A DNA stretch of 17,460 nucleotides from an uncultured Bacteroidales bacterium (GTDB taxonomy: Bacteria; Bacteroidota; Bacteroidia; Bacteroidales; Muribaculaceae), in contig UQVH01000035.1 in assembly GCA_900544535.1 (NCBI GenBank), forward strand, positions 1 through 17,460, given 5' to 3'. Of the stretch, positions 7,537 to 14,826 are shown piece after piece. Numbering within the stretch: the first letter of the stretch is position 1; the number at the start of each line of letters is the position of its first letter. The notes under the pieces were generated by a model that saw nothing but the letters and a program-made list of their open reading frames with translations, searched no databases and was not told where the DNA came from. Both the position numbers and the translations under genes were made by a program.

Positions 7537-8833
7537 CCGCCTCTATCATCCGGCTTTGGTATGGATTTTCCGTCTCATAGTCGGCGCCACTTTCGTGCTC
7601 TCCGGATTTACCAAGAGTATCGACGTCTGGGGCAGCTACTATAAGATAGAGGAGTATCTCCAGGTGTGGGGATGGGACATCCCGTCGTCGCTTGTGGTTC
7701 TTGCGTCGTTTCTGCTCGGCGGGGTGGAGTTCGTCTGCGGCTGTCTCCTGTTGCTGGGATGCTACAAGCGTGTAGCCGTCTGGGTTCTGACCCTGATGAT
7801 GGCTTTCATGCTGCCGCTGACTCTCTACATTGTCATTGCCGACCCGGTGGCAGACTGCGGATGTTTCGGTGACTTTCTGATCATTTCCAACAGTGCCACG
7901 TTCATCAAAAATATTTTCCTGACTCTTTTCCTTGTCTATCTTCTCAAATTCAACAGGAAGGTCGACGGACTTTTCGTGCCTTATGTCCAGTGGGTTATCG
8001 GAGGGTTGCTGTCGCTCTACATTCTGATTGTCGCTCTCTTCGGCTACAATATCCAGCCGATGATCGACTTCCGTCGTTTTGATTCTGGCACCGATCTGCT
8101 TGCCGCAGGAAGCGGAGAGGAGGGGGATGAGGCGGTCTATGATTTTATTTATGAAAAGGACGGCCGTGAGGAAAGTTTTACGATCGACAATCTTCCGGAT
8201 TCGACCTGGACATTCGTTGACCGCCGTCTCGTCCGAGGTTCTGAGTCCGTGACCGACGGTTTTGCCGTGATTTCCGACGGCGAGAATATAGCGGAAGATA
8301 TAATAGATCCTGAGACCGACCAGTTCATAGTCACCATTCCGGATATTACTAAGGTGGATCTTTCGTACACCTATCTGCTGAATGAGCTTAATGACTACAT
8401 CACTGAGCGCGGCGGTTCGATGGTCGCTCTTGTCAATGCCGATGAAGATGGGATCGAACGCTGGCGCGATGTCTCGATGGCTTCCTACGAAATCTATACC
8501 GCCGAACCGACTCTGATAAAGGAACTCGCGAGAGGACATGCTGCAATCGTATTTCTTCATGAAGGTGTGGTGGTGTGGAAACGGACGCTTTCATCGATCA
8601 ATTACACTATTGTCACCGAAACACCTCCAGGCGAGATTGATTCCGAACTCGATCCAAGTTCCGGGAAGATTCTTCAGTGGCTCACACTGACATTTGTGGC
8701 GGTAATAGTGGCGGTAATGATTCTTGACCGCAGCGGCCGTCTCGTGGCATGGCTTCTCAGACGCCGGCGCAGAAAGGCGGCAAAAGAAGCATCTGCCGAT
8801 AATCCCGGTGAAGATACGGCTCCGGGGAACTGA
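7493..8833 (+). CDS. DoxX/MauE-like membrane protein with a C-terminal periplasmic domain (BT_3928-like)
   Basis: The 446-residue protein has membrane spans near 20-40, 65-90, 92-116, 136-152 and 164-186. A large non-membrane region (about 190-385) follows, then a sixth span (about 393-412) and a basic cytoplasmic tail (RRRRRK). The motif DCGCFGD at 121-127 between spans 3 and 4 is typical of DoxX/MauE-type quinone- or thiol-linked redox proteins. In the extracytoplasmic region the stretch ending HAAIVFLHEGVVVWKRTLSSIN resembles the last strands of a thioredoxin fold, but no CXXC is present there. It resembles the Bacteroidales family named after BT_3928. A redox or disulfide-relay role is inferred only. 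ATG 7493 overlaps the DUF1599 gene by 44 bases and is the only usable start before span 1. In Bacteroides I recall this pair being followed by tpiA; here nhaA follows. Confidence 0.8.
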   Translation: MPSSQSSSSPRKGIDRLYHPALVWIFRLIVGATFVLSGFTKSIDVWGSYYKIEEYLQVWGWDIPSSLVVLASFLLGGVEFVCGCLLLLGCYKRVAVWVLTLMMAFMLPLTLYIVIADPVADCGCFGDFLIISNSATFIKNIFLTLFLVYLLKFNRKVDGLFVPYVQWVIGGLLSLYILIVALFGYNIQPMIDFRRFDSGTDLLAAGSGEEGDEAVYDFIYEKDGREESFTIDNLPDSTWTFVDRRLVRGSESVTDGFAVISDGENIAEDIIDPETDQFIVTIPDITKVDLSYTYLLNELNDYITERGGSMVALVNADEDGIERWRDVSMASYEIYTAEPTLIKELARGHAAIVFLHEGVVVWKRTLSSINYTIVTETPPGEIDSELDPSSGKILQWLTLTFVAVIVAVMILDRSGRLVAWLLRRRRRKAAKEASADNPGEDTAPGN

Positions 8834-8851
8834 CAGATAACAACCATTCGC

Positions 8852-8895
8852 GAATCAGGATTGTTAACAATGATGTAAGTTAACAATCCTGATTC
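8852..8895. repeat. 17-bp perfect inverted repeat directly before nhaA
   Basis: Arms 8852-8868 (GAATCAGGATTGTTAAC) and 8879-8895 are perfectly complementary around a 10-base loop. The repeat ends 3 bases before the nhaA ATG at 8899 and lacks a U-tract. It contains GTTAAC twice (8863-8868 and 8879-8884). As RNA, the hairpin would occupy the ribosome-binding region of nhaA. As DNA, it could be a paired operator. A plain terminator role is less likely given the missing U-tract and its position. Confidence 0.85.
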
Positions 8896-8898
8896 ATT

Positions 8899-10266
8899 AT
8901 GTCTCACGTCTTCTATGCTGCCCGACAGGCACTGCGCCACCATGCTTCCGGGGGCAACGTACTGATATTTGCGACTGTGCTCGCATTGGTTGTCGCCAAT
9001 ATTCCCGGTCTGAATACTTTTTACAACGATTTCTGGAATCAGCCGATGCGCCTCCAGATCGGTGATTTCAATGTCTTGTCCCACGCGGGTCATCCGATGA
9101 CTGTGCTCCAGTTCATCAATGATGCGCTTATGGCCGTTTTTTTCTTCTCGATCGGTCTGGAGATCAAGCGAGAGGTCCTTGTTGGAGAGTTGTCATCTTT
9201 CCGTCAGGCTTTGCTGCCGATAATGGGTGCTATCGGAGGAATGCTTCTCCCTGTCGGACTCTACATCGCTCTTGCCGCCGGCAGCGACTATGTCGACGGC
9301 GCCGCCATACCTATGGCCACCGATATCGCCTTTTCGCTCGGTGTGCTTGCGCTTTTGGGCTCGCGTGTCCCGGTATCGCTGAAAATATTTCTTACCACAC
9401 TCGCCGTTGTCGACGATATAGGAGGCATAATCGTCATTGCCGCGTTCTATTCCTCGCATATAGAGGTCTCGTTTTTGGGGTATGCTGCGGTCGGGCTTGC
9501 AGTTCTGCTTGTCGGAGGCGGTTTCTTTAAGATTCAGAGTAAACTGTTCTATGTACTGATCGGCGGTATCGTATGGTTTCTTTTTCTTAATTCAGGCATT
9601 CATCCTACGATCGCAGGCGTGTTAGTTGCGTTCTGCGTACCATCGATTCCTGTTTATGCTCCTGAGAAATATGTCAAGATGATCCGCAGTTCGATCCGCA
9701 ATTTTCACGAAGAGGATGACGAGGTGCTTTCTCGGCGTACGATTCTGAATCATGAGCAGATGGACTGGCTCAAGCAGATCGAAAGTGCTTCTGACAAGGT
9801 CATCTCGCCTCTTCAGGATCTGGAAGACTCTCTGCATCCTGTGATCAACTATCTGATCATTCCCCTCTTTGCCTTTGCCAACGCCGGAATTTATCTTCTC
9901 GACATGAATCCTATGACTGTTGTCAGCGGCATAAGTCTTGCGATTATCGTCGGACTTGTCATAGGCAAATTTGCGGGTATATTCCTGTTTTCGTTGCTGA
10001 CAGTCAAGCTTAAACTTGCACCTCTGCCGGAAGGGGCCGACTGGAAGATGGTGGCAGGGATCGCAATGCTCGGTGGAATAGGATTCACAGTATCTCTCTT
10101 CATTGCCAATCTTTCTTTCGGCGACATGGGAGAGGCCGGAGCCATGTTGCTGACCGATTCGAAAGTCGGCATCGTCATCGGCTCGCTGCTCTCCGGGCTG
10201 ATCGGTTATCAGCTTCTGGCCCGTTTCCTTCCCCGCCATCCGGCAGAAAATAATGATGAAAAGTGA
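8899..10266 (+). CDS. nhaA: Na+/H+ antiporter NhaA
   Basis: NhaA exchanges sodium (or lithium) for protons across the inner membrane, for pH and salt homeostasis. The 455-residue product is longer than the 388-residue E. coli protein, mainly from a charged cytoplasmic insert around 255-310 (NFHEEDDEVLSRRT...). Family hallmarks are present: the N-terminal ASGG motif; INDALMAVFF and GLEIKRE; ATDIAFSLGVLALLG with Asp142 (E. coli Asp133); and VVDDIGG with the ion-binding pair Asp172-Asp173 (E. coli Asp163-Asp164). FAFANAGI and GGIGFTVSLFIA follow. About a dozen hydrophobic segments are visible. The ATG at 8899 matches the family start just before the ASGG helix. It lies 65 bases after the DoxX-like gene with no promoter motif seen between, so it is probably expressed by read-through under control of the inverted repeat before it. 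Confidence 0.96.
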   Translation: MSHVFYAARQALRHHASGGNVLIFATVLALVVANIPGLNTFYNDFWNQPMRLQIGDFNVLSHAGHPMTVLQFINDALMAVFFFSIGLEIKREVLVGELSSFRQALLPIMGAIGGMLLPVGLYIALAAGSDYVDGAAIPMATDIAFSLGVLALLGSRVPVSLKIFLTTLAVVDDIGGIIVIAAFYSSHIEVSFLGYAAVGLAVLLVGGGFFKIQSKLFYVLIGGIVWFLFLNSGIHPTIAGVLVAFCVPSIPVYAPEKYVKMIRSSIRNFHEEDDEVLSRRTILNHEQMDWLKQIESASDKVISPLQDLEDSLHPVINYLIIPLFAFANAGIYLLDMNPMTVVSGISLAIIVGLVIGKFAGIFLFSLLTVKLKLAPLPEGADWKMVAGIAMLGGIGFTVSLFIANLSFGDMGEAGAMLLTDSKVGIVIGSLLSGLIGYQLLARFLPRHPAENNDEK

Positions 10267-10273
10267 CCGGCCC

Positions 10274-10308
10274 GGATATTTTTCTGTCAGAATAAATGAA
10301 AAATATTC
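10274..10308 (+). terminator. Weak AT-rich hairpin after nhaA
   Basis: An 11-pair stem (10274-10284 with 10298-10308, one G-U pair, core ATATTTTTC/GAAAAATAT) has a 13-base loop and begins 8 bases after the nhaA stop. The stem is AT-rich and no U-run follows at once, so it may only weakly terminate nhaA transcription or block exonucleases. Confidence 0.35.
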
Positions 10309-10333
10309 TCGTAGAAGTATTTTTGGAAATCTA

Positions 10334-10364
10334 TTGCTATTAATGAAATATTTCTGTAATTTTG
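10334..10364 (+). promoter_or_regulatory. pgk promoter (Bacteroidetes type)
   Basis: A -33-like TTG (10334-10336) is followed after 20 bases by TAATTTTG (10357-10364), an exact match to TAnnTTTG. Spacing fits the 19-21 base rule for the Bacteroidetes primary sigma factor. Transcription should start near 10370, giving pgk a leader of about 43 bases. This separates pgk transcriptionally from nhaA. Confidence 0.75.
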
Positions 10365-10412
10365 CAGCGTTTCTGAGACTAAGGAAAAAACCCTTTAAAA
10401 TACACATATCCA

Positions 10413-11666
10413 ATGACTATCGACCAGTACAATTTCAACGGCAAAAAGGCCATTGTCCGCGTGGATTTCAATGTCCCCCTGGACGAAAACGGTAAAATCA
10501 CTGACGATACCCGTATCCGCGGCGCTCTTCCCACACTGAAAAAAATTCTTGCTGACGGTGGCAGTCTCATTATCATGAGCCACATGGGCAAGCCCAAAGG
10601 CAAAGTGAACCCCAAAATGTCACTCAGCCAGATCAAAGATACAGTAGCCAAATATCTCGGCACAGAAGTTGAATTTGCCGAAGATTGCGCAAAAGCAGCT
10701 GAAAAGGCCGCCGCTCTGAAGCCCGGTCAGGTCCTGCTGCTCGAAAACCTTCGTTTCCATCCTGAAGAAGAGGGCAAGCCCGTAGGTATTGACAAGGAAG
10801 ATCCCGCTTACGATGCAGCTAAGAAAGAGATGAAAGAACGTCAGAAAGAGTTCGCAAAGACTCTCGCTTCATATGCTGATGTATATGTAAACGATGCGTT
10901 CGGCACAGCTCACCGTCGCCACGCTTCTACCGCCGTGATCGCCGACTACTTCGACAAGGACTCGAAGATGCTCGGTTATCTCATGGAGAAGGAAGTTACA
11001 GCTGTTGACAATATCCTCAAAGATATCAAACGTCCGTTCACCGCAATCATGGGCGGTTCGAAGGTATCGACCAAGATCGGCATCATCGAAAACCTCATGG
11101 ACAAGGTTGACAACCTGATCCTCTGCGGCGGTATGACCTATACTTTCGCAAAGGCTCTCGGAGGCAACGTCGGCAAGTCAATCTGCGAGAACGACAAACT
11201 TGATCTTGCACTCCAGATCATCGAAAAGGCCAAGCAGAAAGGTGTGAACCTCGTACTCGGCACTGATTGTGTGGCAGCCGATGATTTCAGCAACGACGCC
11301 AACACAATGGTTGTTTCCTGCATGGAAATCCCCGCTGAATGGGAAGGTCTCGACGCAGGTCCCGAAACCCGCAAGGCTTTCGCCGACGCTATCAAGGGTG
11401 CCAAGACCATCCTCTGGAACGGTCCTGCCGGTGTATTCGAATTCGACAACTTCACCGGTGGCTCGCGTGCTATCGCCGATGCTATCGTTGAAGCTACTGA
11501 AAACGGCGCATTCTCGCTCGTTGGCGGCGGCGACTCTGTCGCTTGTGTCAACAAGTTCGGTCTCGCCGACAAGGTCAGCTACGTTTCAACCGGTGGCGGT
11601 GCGCTTCTCGAAGCTATCGAAGGAAAGATTCTCCCCGGTATCGCAGCTATCCGCGGCGAAGAATAA
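10413..11666 (+). CDS. pgk: Phosphoglycerate kinase
   Basis: Pgk transfers phosphate from 1,3-bisphosphoglycerate to ADP in the ATP-forming step of lower glycolysis, in the cytoplasm. The 417-residue length is normal. Substrate-side motifs in the N-terminal domain are RVDFNVPLD, SHMGKPKG (usually HLGRPKG), LLLENLRFHPEEEG and VNDAFGTAHRRHAS. ATP-side motifs in the C-terminal domain are GGSKVSTK (214-221), WNGPAGVFEFDNFTGG (from Trp335) and GGGDSVACV (about 371-379), ending STGGGALLEAIEGKILPGI. It has its own promoter and a T6 terminator, so it is probably a single-gene unit. Codon use is C-ended and lysine/GAA rich, as expected for a highly expressed enzyme. Confidence 0.98.
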   Translation: MTIDQYNFNGKKAIVRVDFNVPLDENGKITDDTRIRGALPTLKKILADGGSLIIMSHMGKPKGKVNPKMSLSQIKDTVAKYLGTEVEFAEDCAKAAEKAAALKPGQVLLLENLRFHPEEEGKPVGIDKEDPAYDAAKKEMKERQKEFAKTLASYADVYVNDAFGTAHRRHASTAVIADYFDKDSKMLGYLMEKEVTAVDNILKDIKRPFTAIMGGSKVSTKIGIIENLMDKVDNLILCGGMTYTFAKALGGNVGKSICENDKLDLALQIIEKAKQKGVNLVLGTDCVAADDFSNDANTMVVSCMEIPAEWEGLDAGPETRKAFADAIKGAKTILWNGPAGVFEFDNFTGGSRAIADAIVEATENGAFSLVGGGDSVACVNKFGLADKVSYVSTGGGALLEAIEGKILPGIAAIRGEE

Positions 11667-11700
11667 TAAGATCGGTTAAGATCAATCTTCGGTATAAAAT

Positions 11701-11747
11701 CACGGACCCGGCTATCCGCAACAGGATGGACGGGTCCGGTGTTTTTT
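11701..11747. terminator. pgk terminator, possibly also for yjbQ
   Basis: The stem CGGACCCG (11703-11710) pairs with CGGGTCCG (11731-11738). Inner ATCC/GGAT pairing extends it, and a T6 run follows at 11742-11747, a classic intrinsic terminator 34 bases after the pgk stop. On the minus strand the stem is followed by ATTTTATACC, so it may also terminate the convergent yjbQ transcript. Confidence 0.88.
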
Positions 11748-11760
11748 ATGCATTGTCAGA

Positions 11761-12174
11761 TTATTCGCCGATTATCGTAGCTGTTATTTTGCGCGGACCG
11801 CCATAGGTGCGGAACTCGCAGAGATAGATGCCCTGCCAGGCGCCGAGATTCAGATGCCCGCGGGTGACAGGAAGAGTGAGCGACGGACCGACCAGTACGG
11901 ATTTGGCATGCGAGGGCATATCGTCAGATCCCTCGTCGGTGTGCAGATAGAACGGAGCGTTTTCCGGTACAAGACGGTCGAAAATGGCGTTCAGGTCGTG
12001 ACGCACGTCCGGATCGGCATTTTCATTGACGGCCAGTGCAGCGGATGTGTGTTTGATAAACAGATTCAGAATGCCTTTTTCAGGCAGAGCGGGAAGCTGT
12101 CGCATGATTTCGCCGGTGACAAGGTGGATGCCACGCGGAAATGCTCGGAGTGAGAATTCTATTTGTTGTATCAT
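11761..12174 (-). CDS. yjbQ: YjbQ / UPF0047 family protein (secondary thiamine-phosphate synthase type)
   Basis: A 137-residue protein matching the compact YjbQ (UPF0047) family, whose E. coli member is about the same size. E. coli YjbQ has weak thiamine-phosphate synthase activity and can suppress loss of thiE; the physiological role is not settled. Conserved signatures: HTSAALAVNENADPDV (42-57), HTDEGSDDMPSHAKS (78-92), GPSLTLPV and GAWQGIYLCEF (111-121), with conserved His and Asp/Glu residues likely to bind a metal. The open frame extends to 12213, but I place the start at 12174 (MIQQIEFSLR), which matches family length. The promoter -7 box at 12182-12189 overlaps the upstream part of the frame, so the upstream ATG could not be on the message. 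The gene is convergent with pgk. Confidence 0.93.
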   Translation of the reverse strand: MIQQIEFSLRAFPRGIHLVTGEIMRQLPALPEKGILNLFIKHTSAALAVNENADPDVRHDLNAIFDRLVPENAPFYLHTDEGSDDMPSHAKSVLVGPSLTLPVTRGHLNLGAWQGIYLCEFRTYGGPRKITATIIGE

Positions 12175-12181
12175 AATGGCG

Positions 12182-12213
12182 CAAAGGTACGAAATGTTGA
12201 ACATTTTTAACAA
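12182..12213 (-). promoter_or_regulatory. yjbQ promoter, giving a nearly leaderless mRNA
   Basis: On the minus strand TTG (12213-12211) is followed after 21 bases by TACCTTTG (12189-12182), matching the Bacteroidetes -33/-7 layout. Only 7 bases separate the -7 box from the ATG at 12174. The transcript would therefore start at or within a few bases of the start codon. Confidence 0.75.
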
Positions 12214-12282
12214 TAGGTCCGTTCTATAATTGCTATCGAATCTTTCATTAGCCGTGGGCCGTCAGCAATGCGATCCGATTGT

Positions 12283-12290
12283 TTACTTTG
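12283..12290 (+). promoter_or_regulatory. Possible promoter of the small ORF/ThrE genes (imperfect -7)
   Basis: TTACTTTG differs from TAnnTTTG at one base and sits about 29 bases before the ATG at 12319. No clear TTG lies 19-21 bases upstream. If used, transcription would begin near 12297, which excludes the upstream in-frame ATG at 12268. Confidence 0.35.
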
Positions 12291-12318
12291 CAAAACAATT
12301 GTAAAACACCAAATAATT

Positions 12319-12519
12319 ATGATCGCGCTTAATATTCCGCTTATGACCTGGTTTGTGATTGTATTCGCAATGGCAGCACTTATTATCGTCAGAGTCTGTT
12401 ATAAAAATTATTCTCATACCCGTCAGAGACATCTGTTTGAGATAGGCAAGGAGAGTGAGGAAATTTTCATTCCGGGTGACAGACTCGCAGGTCAGGAAGT
12501 TTATGATGATGAAGATTGA
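12319..12519 (+). CDS. Small single-span membrane protein, unknown function
   Basis: A predicted 66-residue protein. A hydrophobic N-terminal span (about residues 7-26, TWFVIVFAMAALIIVRVCY) is followed by a basic then acidic cytoplasmic tail ending EVYDDED. I do not recognise the family. The frame opens at 12268, but ATG 12319 is preferred: it lies beyond the likely transcription start and puts the membrane span at the N-terminus. Its 3' end overlaps the probable start of the ThrE N-domain gene (ATG 12503, 12506 or 12509) by about 11-17 bases, which suggests translational coupling and a linked role, for example as an accessory subunit of the exporter. It could be a chance frame, but the membrane span and overlap argue for a real gene. 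Confidence 0.6.
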   Translation: MIALNIPLMTWFVIVFAMAALIIVRVCYKNYSHTRQRHLFEIGKESEEIFIPGDRLAGQEVYDDED

Positions 12520-13330
12520 ACAGCCTATGGCACCGGTGACAGCCTGTAACCAAACAGCCAGAGAGGGAGAGCCGGTAAAAAACTATTGCCTCTTTCTTTC
12601 TGAATATGCCGCATGGCTTTTAGGCGCCGGCGCCACGTGTATAAGACTGGAACGCAATGTAAAGCGAATGGCCCAGGCCTTTGGAGTGGAAGTGGTCATG
12701 ACCATAATGCCACGGCACATCCACATGACGGTGTGCTCGCCGGACCGCACTGACAGCTACACATATATCACGGCCTTGCGCACGTCCATGATAAGCTTCG
12801 ACATCAATACCCGTCTGAGCAAATTGAGCTGGGCTGTCGCCGACGGCCGTCTTGATTTTCGGCAGGCCGAGACCGAGTTCAGCCGCATCATTCTGACACC
12901 TCCCGCCGATAAACGTCTGGTGCTTCTGCTGGCTTCGTGTGCAAATGCCTCGTTTTGCCGTCTTTTCGGCGGAGACTGGCCTGCGATGGCGGTTGTGTTC
13001 ATTGCAACTCTCGCAGGTTACTATCTCAAACAGGTGCTGTGCGAGCAGAAAACCGACATGCGTATCGTCTTCATCCTCTGTGCCTTTGTCTCATCGGTCC
13101 TCGGAGCCTCTGATGCCTTGTTTCATCTCGGACAGACACCGGAGATAGCCATCGGCACCAGTGTGCTCTATCTTGTACCGGGCATTCCGTTTCTTAATTC
13201 GTTCAGCGACATGCTGGCCGGCCATTACATCTGTTCGTTCAGCCGCTTCATGCACGCGATTATTCTGACCTGCTGTCTTTCACTCGGCCTCTGCGGAGGC
13301 ATGATGATGATGGGGATCGGGATGTTCTGA
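12503..13330 (+). CDS. Threonine/serine exporter family protein, N-terminal half (ThrE/DUF1212)
   Basis: This is the larger half of a split ThrE-type exporter, expected to expel threonine, serine or related molecules across the inner membrane. The soluble N-terminal part has the family signature GAGATCIRLERNVKRMAQAFG and INTRLSKLSWAVADGRLDF. After about residue 135 come roughly five membrane spans, with the typical loop PGIPFLNSFSDMLAGHYICSFSRF. The frame opens at 12455, but ATGs at 12503, 12506, 12509 and 12527 are all possible. I use 12503 (275 residues) because it overlaps the small upstream ORF, a usual coupling arrangement, and because the 16 extra upstream residues have no family match. 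The second half of the exporter follows after 29 bases. Substrate is inferred from the family only. Confidence 0.85.
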   Translation: MMMKIEQPMAPVTACNQTAREGEPVKNYCLFLSEYAAWLLGAGATCIRLERNVKRMAQAFGVEVVMTIMPRHIHMTVCSPDRTDSYTYITALRTSMISFDINTRLSKLSWAVADGRLDFRQAETEFSRIILTPPADKRLVLLLASCANASFCRLFGGDWPAMAVVFIATLAGYYLKQVLCEQKTDMRIVFILCAFVSSVLGASDALFHLGQTPEIAIGTSVLYLVPGIPFLNSFSDMLAGHYICSFSRFMHAIILTCCLSLGLCGGMMMMGIGMF

Positions 13331-13359
13331 TGTCTTCACATTCGCTATAACAGAAGTCT

Positions 13360-13842
13360 ATGATACTCGAATTTTTTCAGGATGCGTTGTTTGCTGCGAT
13401 AGCAGCTATCGGTTTTGCCGCTATCAGCAATCCTCCGCGCAGGGCTTATTTATATTGTGCGCTCATTGCCGCTGCCGGACACTCGACCAGATTTATTCTG
13501 ATGAACGATACCGTGCTTGGAATGCACATCGTACTTGCCACGACTCTTGCATCGTTTTTGGTCGGTGTGCTCGCCGTACTGTTTTCACCTCTTGTGCGGA
13601 CTCCGGCCGAGACCTGTCTCTTTCCATCGTTGTTGCCGATGATCCCAGGTATTTATGCTTACCGGACATTCGGAGGACTTGTGATGTGTCTTTATCAGGG
13701 ACAGGAAGGTGGCTTCAGCCATTATTTCTATCTGTTTGCCAGCAATGGCCTGACCTGTCTGTTCATTCTTCTCGGAATGGTCATCGGAGCCACGATACCG
13801 ATTTTTCTACTGAAAAATATATCGTTTCAGGCAACACGATGA
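13360..13842 (+). CDS. Threonine/serine exporter, C-terminal half (ThrE_2 type)
   Basis: A 160-residue membrane protein of the ThrE_2 (DUF3815-like) family. It has about four to five hydrophobic spans and the signature LLPMIPGIYAYRTFGG near 88-103. In Corynebacterium ThrE both halves are one polypeptide; here, as in many bacteria, they are two proteins that presumably assemble into one transporter. It begins 29 bases after the first half. It ends with TIPIFLLKNISFQATR, followed 59 bases later by a LysR regulator in the same direction. No terminator or -7 box is evident between them. Confidence 0.83.
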   Translation: MILEFFQDALFAAIAAIGFAAISNPPRRAYLYCALIAAAGHSTRFILMNDTVLGMHIVLATTLASFLVGVLAVLFSPLVRTPAETCLFPSLLPMIPGIYAYRTFGGLVMCLYQGQEGGFSHYFYLFASNGLTCLFILLGMVIGATIPIFLLKNISFQATR

Positions 13843-13901
13843 GACAGCTTACCAACGTTTATAAATAATACACTTCACGTTTTCAATTAATCGACTGACA
13901 C

Positions 13902-14804
13902 ATGGAATTGCGCCAGCTAAAATATTTTGTAAAGGCTGCTGAAACCCTTAATTTTTCAGAAGCATCAAAAGCATTGTTTATCACCCAAAGCACTCTGTCG
14001 CAACAGATCAAACAGCTTGAGCAGGAACTTGGGACGCCGTTGTTTCAGCGCGACAGCCATCGGGTCTGTCTGACCGAGGCCGGAAGCGAGCTGCTGCCTT
14101 ATGCCATGCGCACCATTCGTGATTCACAGCTGTGTCTGGAGCGGATGAACGATCTGCGCGAATTGCTTGCCGGAACACTCAACATAGGTGTCACTTATTC
14201 GTTCAGCCCGATACTCACCGAGACTCTGATTGATTTCATGAAGCTCTATCCCGGAGTGAAACTCAACATATTTTATAAGCCGATGGCCGAGCTGATGGAT
14301 ATGCTGACTGACAGAGAGGTGGACTTTGTCCTTGCTTTCAAGCCAAAAGATACGCTTGCCTGTGTGGAGTCACACAGCCTTTTTCAGAATTATCTGACTG
14401 TGGTTGTCAACAGCTCCCATCCGTTGGCCACTAAAACGAAAGTGACTTTGGCGGAATTGGCTGAATATGATCTTGCATTGCCTACACGCGGACTTCAGGC
14501 AAGAAACTATTTTGAAACCGTGGTCGCTCCGCGGGGCATCGACATGCGTGTCCGCATAGAGCTGAATGAAGTCAATATCCTCCTTAAATTAATAAGTTGC
14601 AGCAATCTGGCCACGGTACTGGCAGAAGCTACAACTCATAATGTCCGGGGTGTCAGGGCGGTGCCTCTCGACATTCCCGCAAATGAAATGACCGGATGTG
14701 TCCACACTCTGCGCGACAGCTATCACAAGCGATCGATGTGTGAGTTTCTGAGGATGCTGAGCGAATCAGCAGCCATACGCGAGCGTGTCAACGCATGGCT
14801 GTGA
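13902..14804 (+). CDS. LysR-family transcriptional regulator
   Basis: A 300-residue LysR-type regulator. The winged helix-turn-helix fills residues 1-60 (MELRQLKYFVKAAETLNFSEASKAL, then ITQSTLSQQIKQLEQELGTPLFQRD). A linker helix follows, then a type-2 periplasmic-binding-like effector domain (about 90-295, beginning GTLNIGVTYSFSP). The N-terminus resembles the CynR/CbbR subgroup, but the effector cannot be read from sequence. It is codirectional with the split ThrE exporter and only 59 bases downstream. It may therefore control that exporter in response to an amino acid or related metabolite, although LysR regulators more often lie divergent to their targets. Its stop is 22 bases from the convergent S9 peptidase stop, with no visible terminator between. 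Confidence 0.93.
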   Translation: MELRQLKYFVKAAETLNFSEASKALFITQSTLSQQIKQLEQELGTPLFQRDSHRVCLTEAGSELLPYAMRTIRDSQLCLERMNDLRELLAGTLNIGVTYSFSPILTETLIDFMKLYPGVKLNIFYKPMAELMDMLTDREVDFVLAFKPKDTLACVESHSLFQNYLTVVVNSSHPLATKTKVTLAELAEYDLALPTRGLQARNYFETVVAPRGIDMRVRIELNEVNILLKLISCSNLATVLAEATTHNVRGVRAVPLDIPANEMTGCVHTLRDSYHKRSMCEFLRMLSESAAIRERVNAWL

Positions 14805-14826
14805 TTCGTCCGATGCAGTCAGTGTC

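Noticed and set aside
7517..8560. A 347-codon minus-strand frame antisense to the DoxX-like gene
   Set aside because: No family resemblance or membrane pattern; the plus-strand gene has clear membrane spans and the CGCFG motif.
9622..10413. A 263-codon minus-strand frame overlapping the end of nhaA and the pgk promoter
   Set aside because: It is antisense to conserved NhaA sequence, crosses the well-formed pgk promoter, and has no recognisable domain.
12268..12318. Upstream in-frame ATG for the small membrane ORF
   Set aside because: It lies upstream of the likely -7 box and transcription start, and would place a Cys/Lys-rich stretch ahead of the membrane span.
13455..13868. A 137-codon plus-strand frame overlapping the second ThrE half
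   Set aside because: Shifted-frame shadow of a clear membrane protein. Its translation is Cys/Ser/Arg-rich with no hydrophobic spans or family match.
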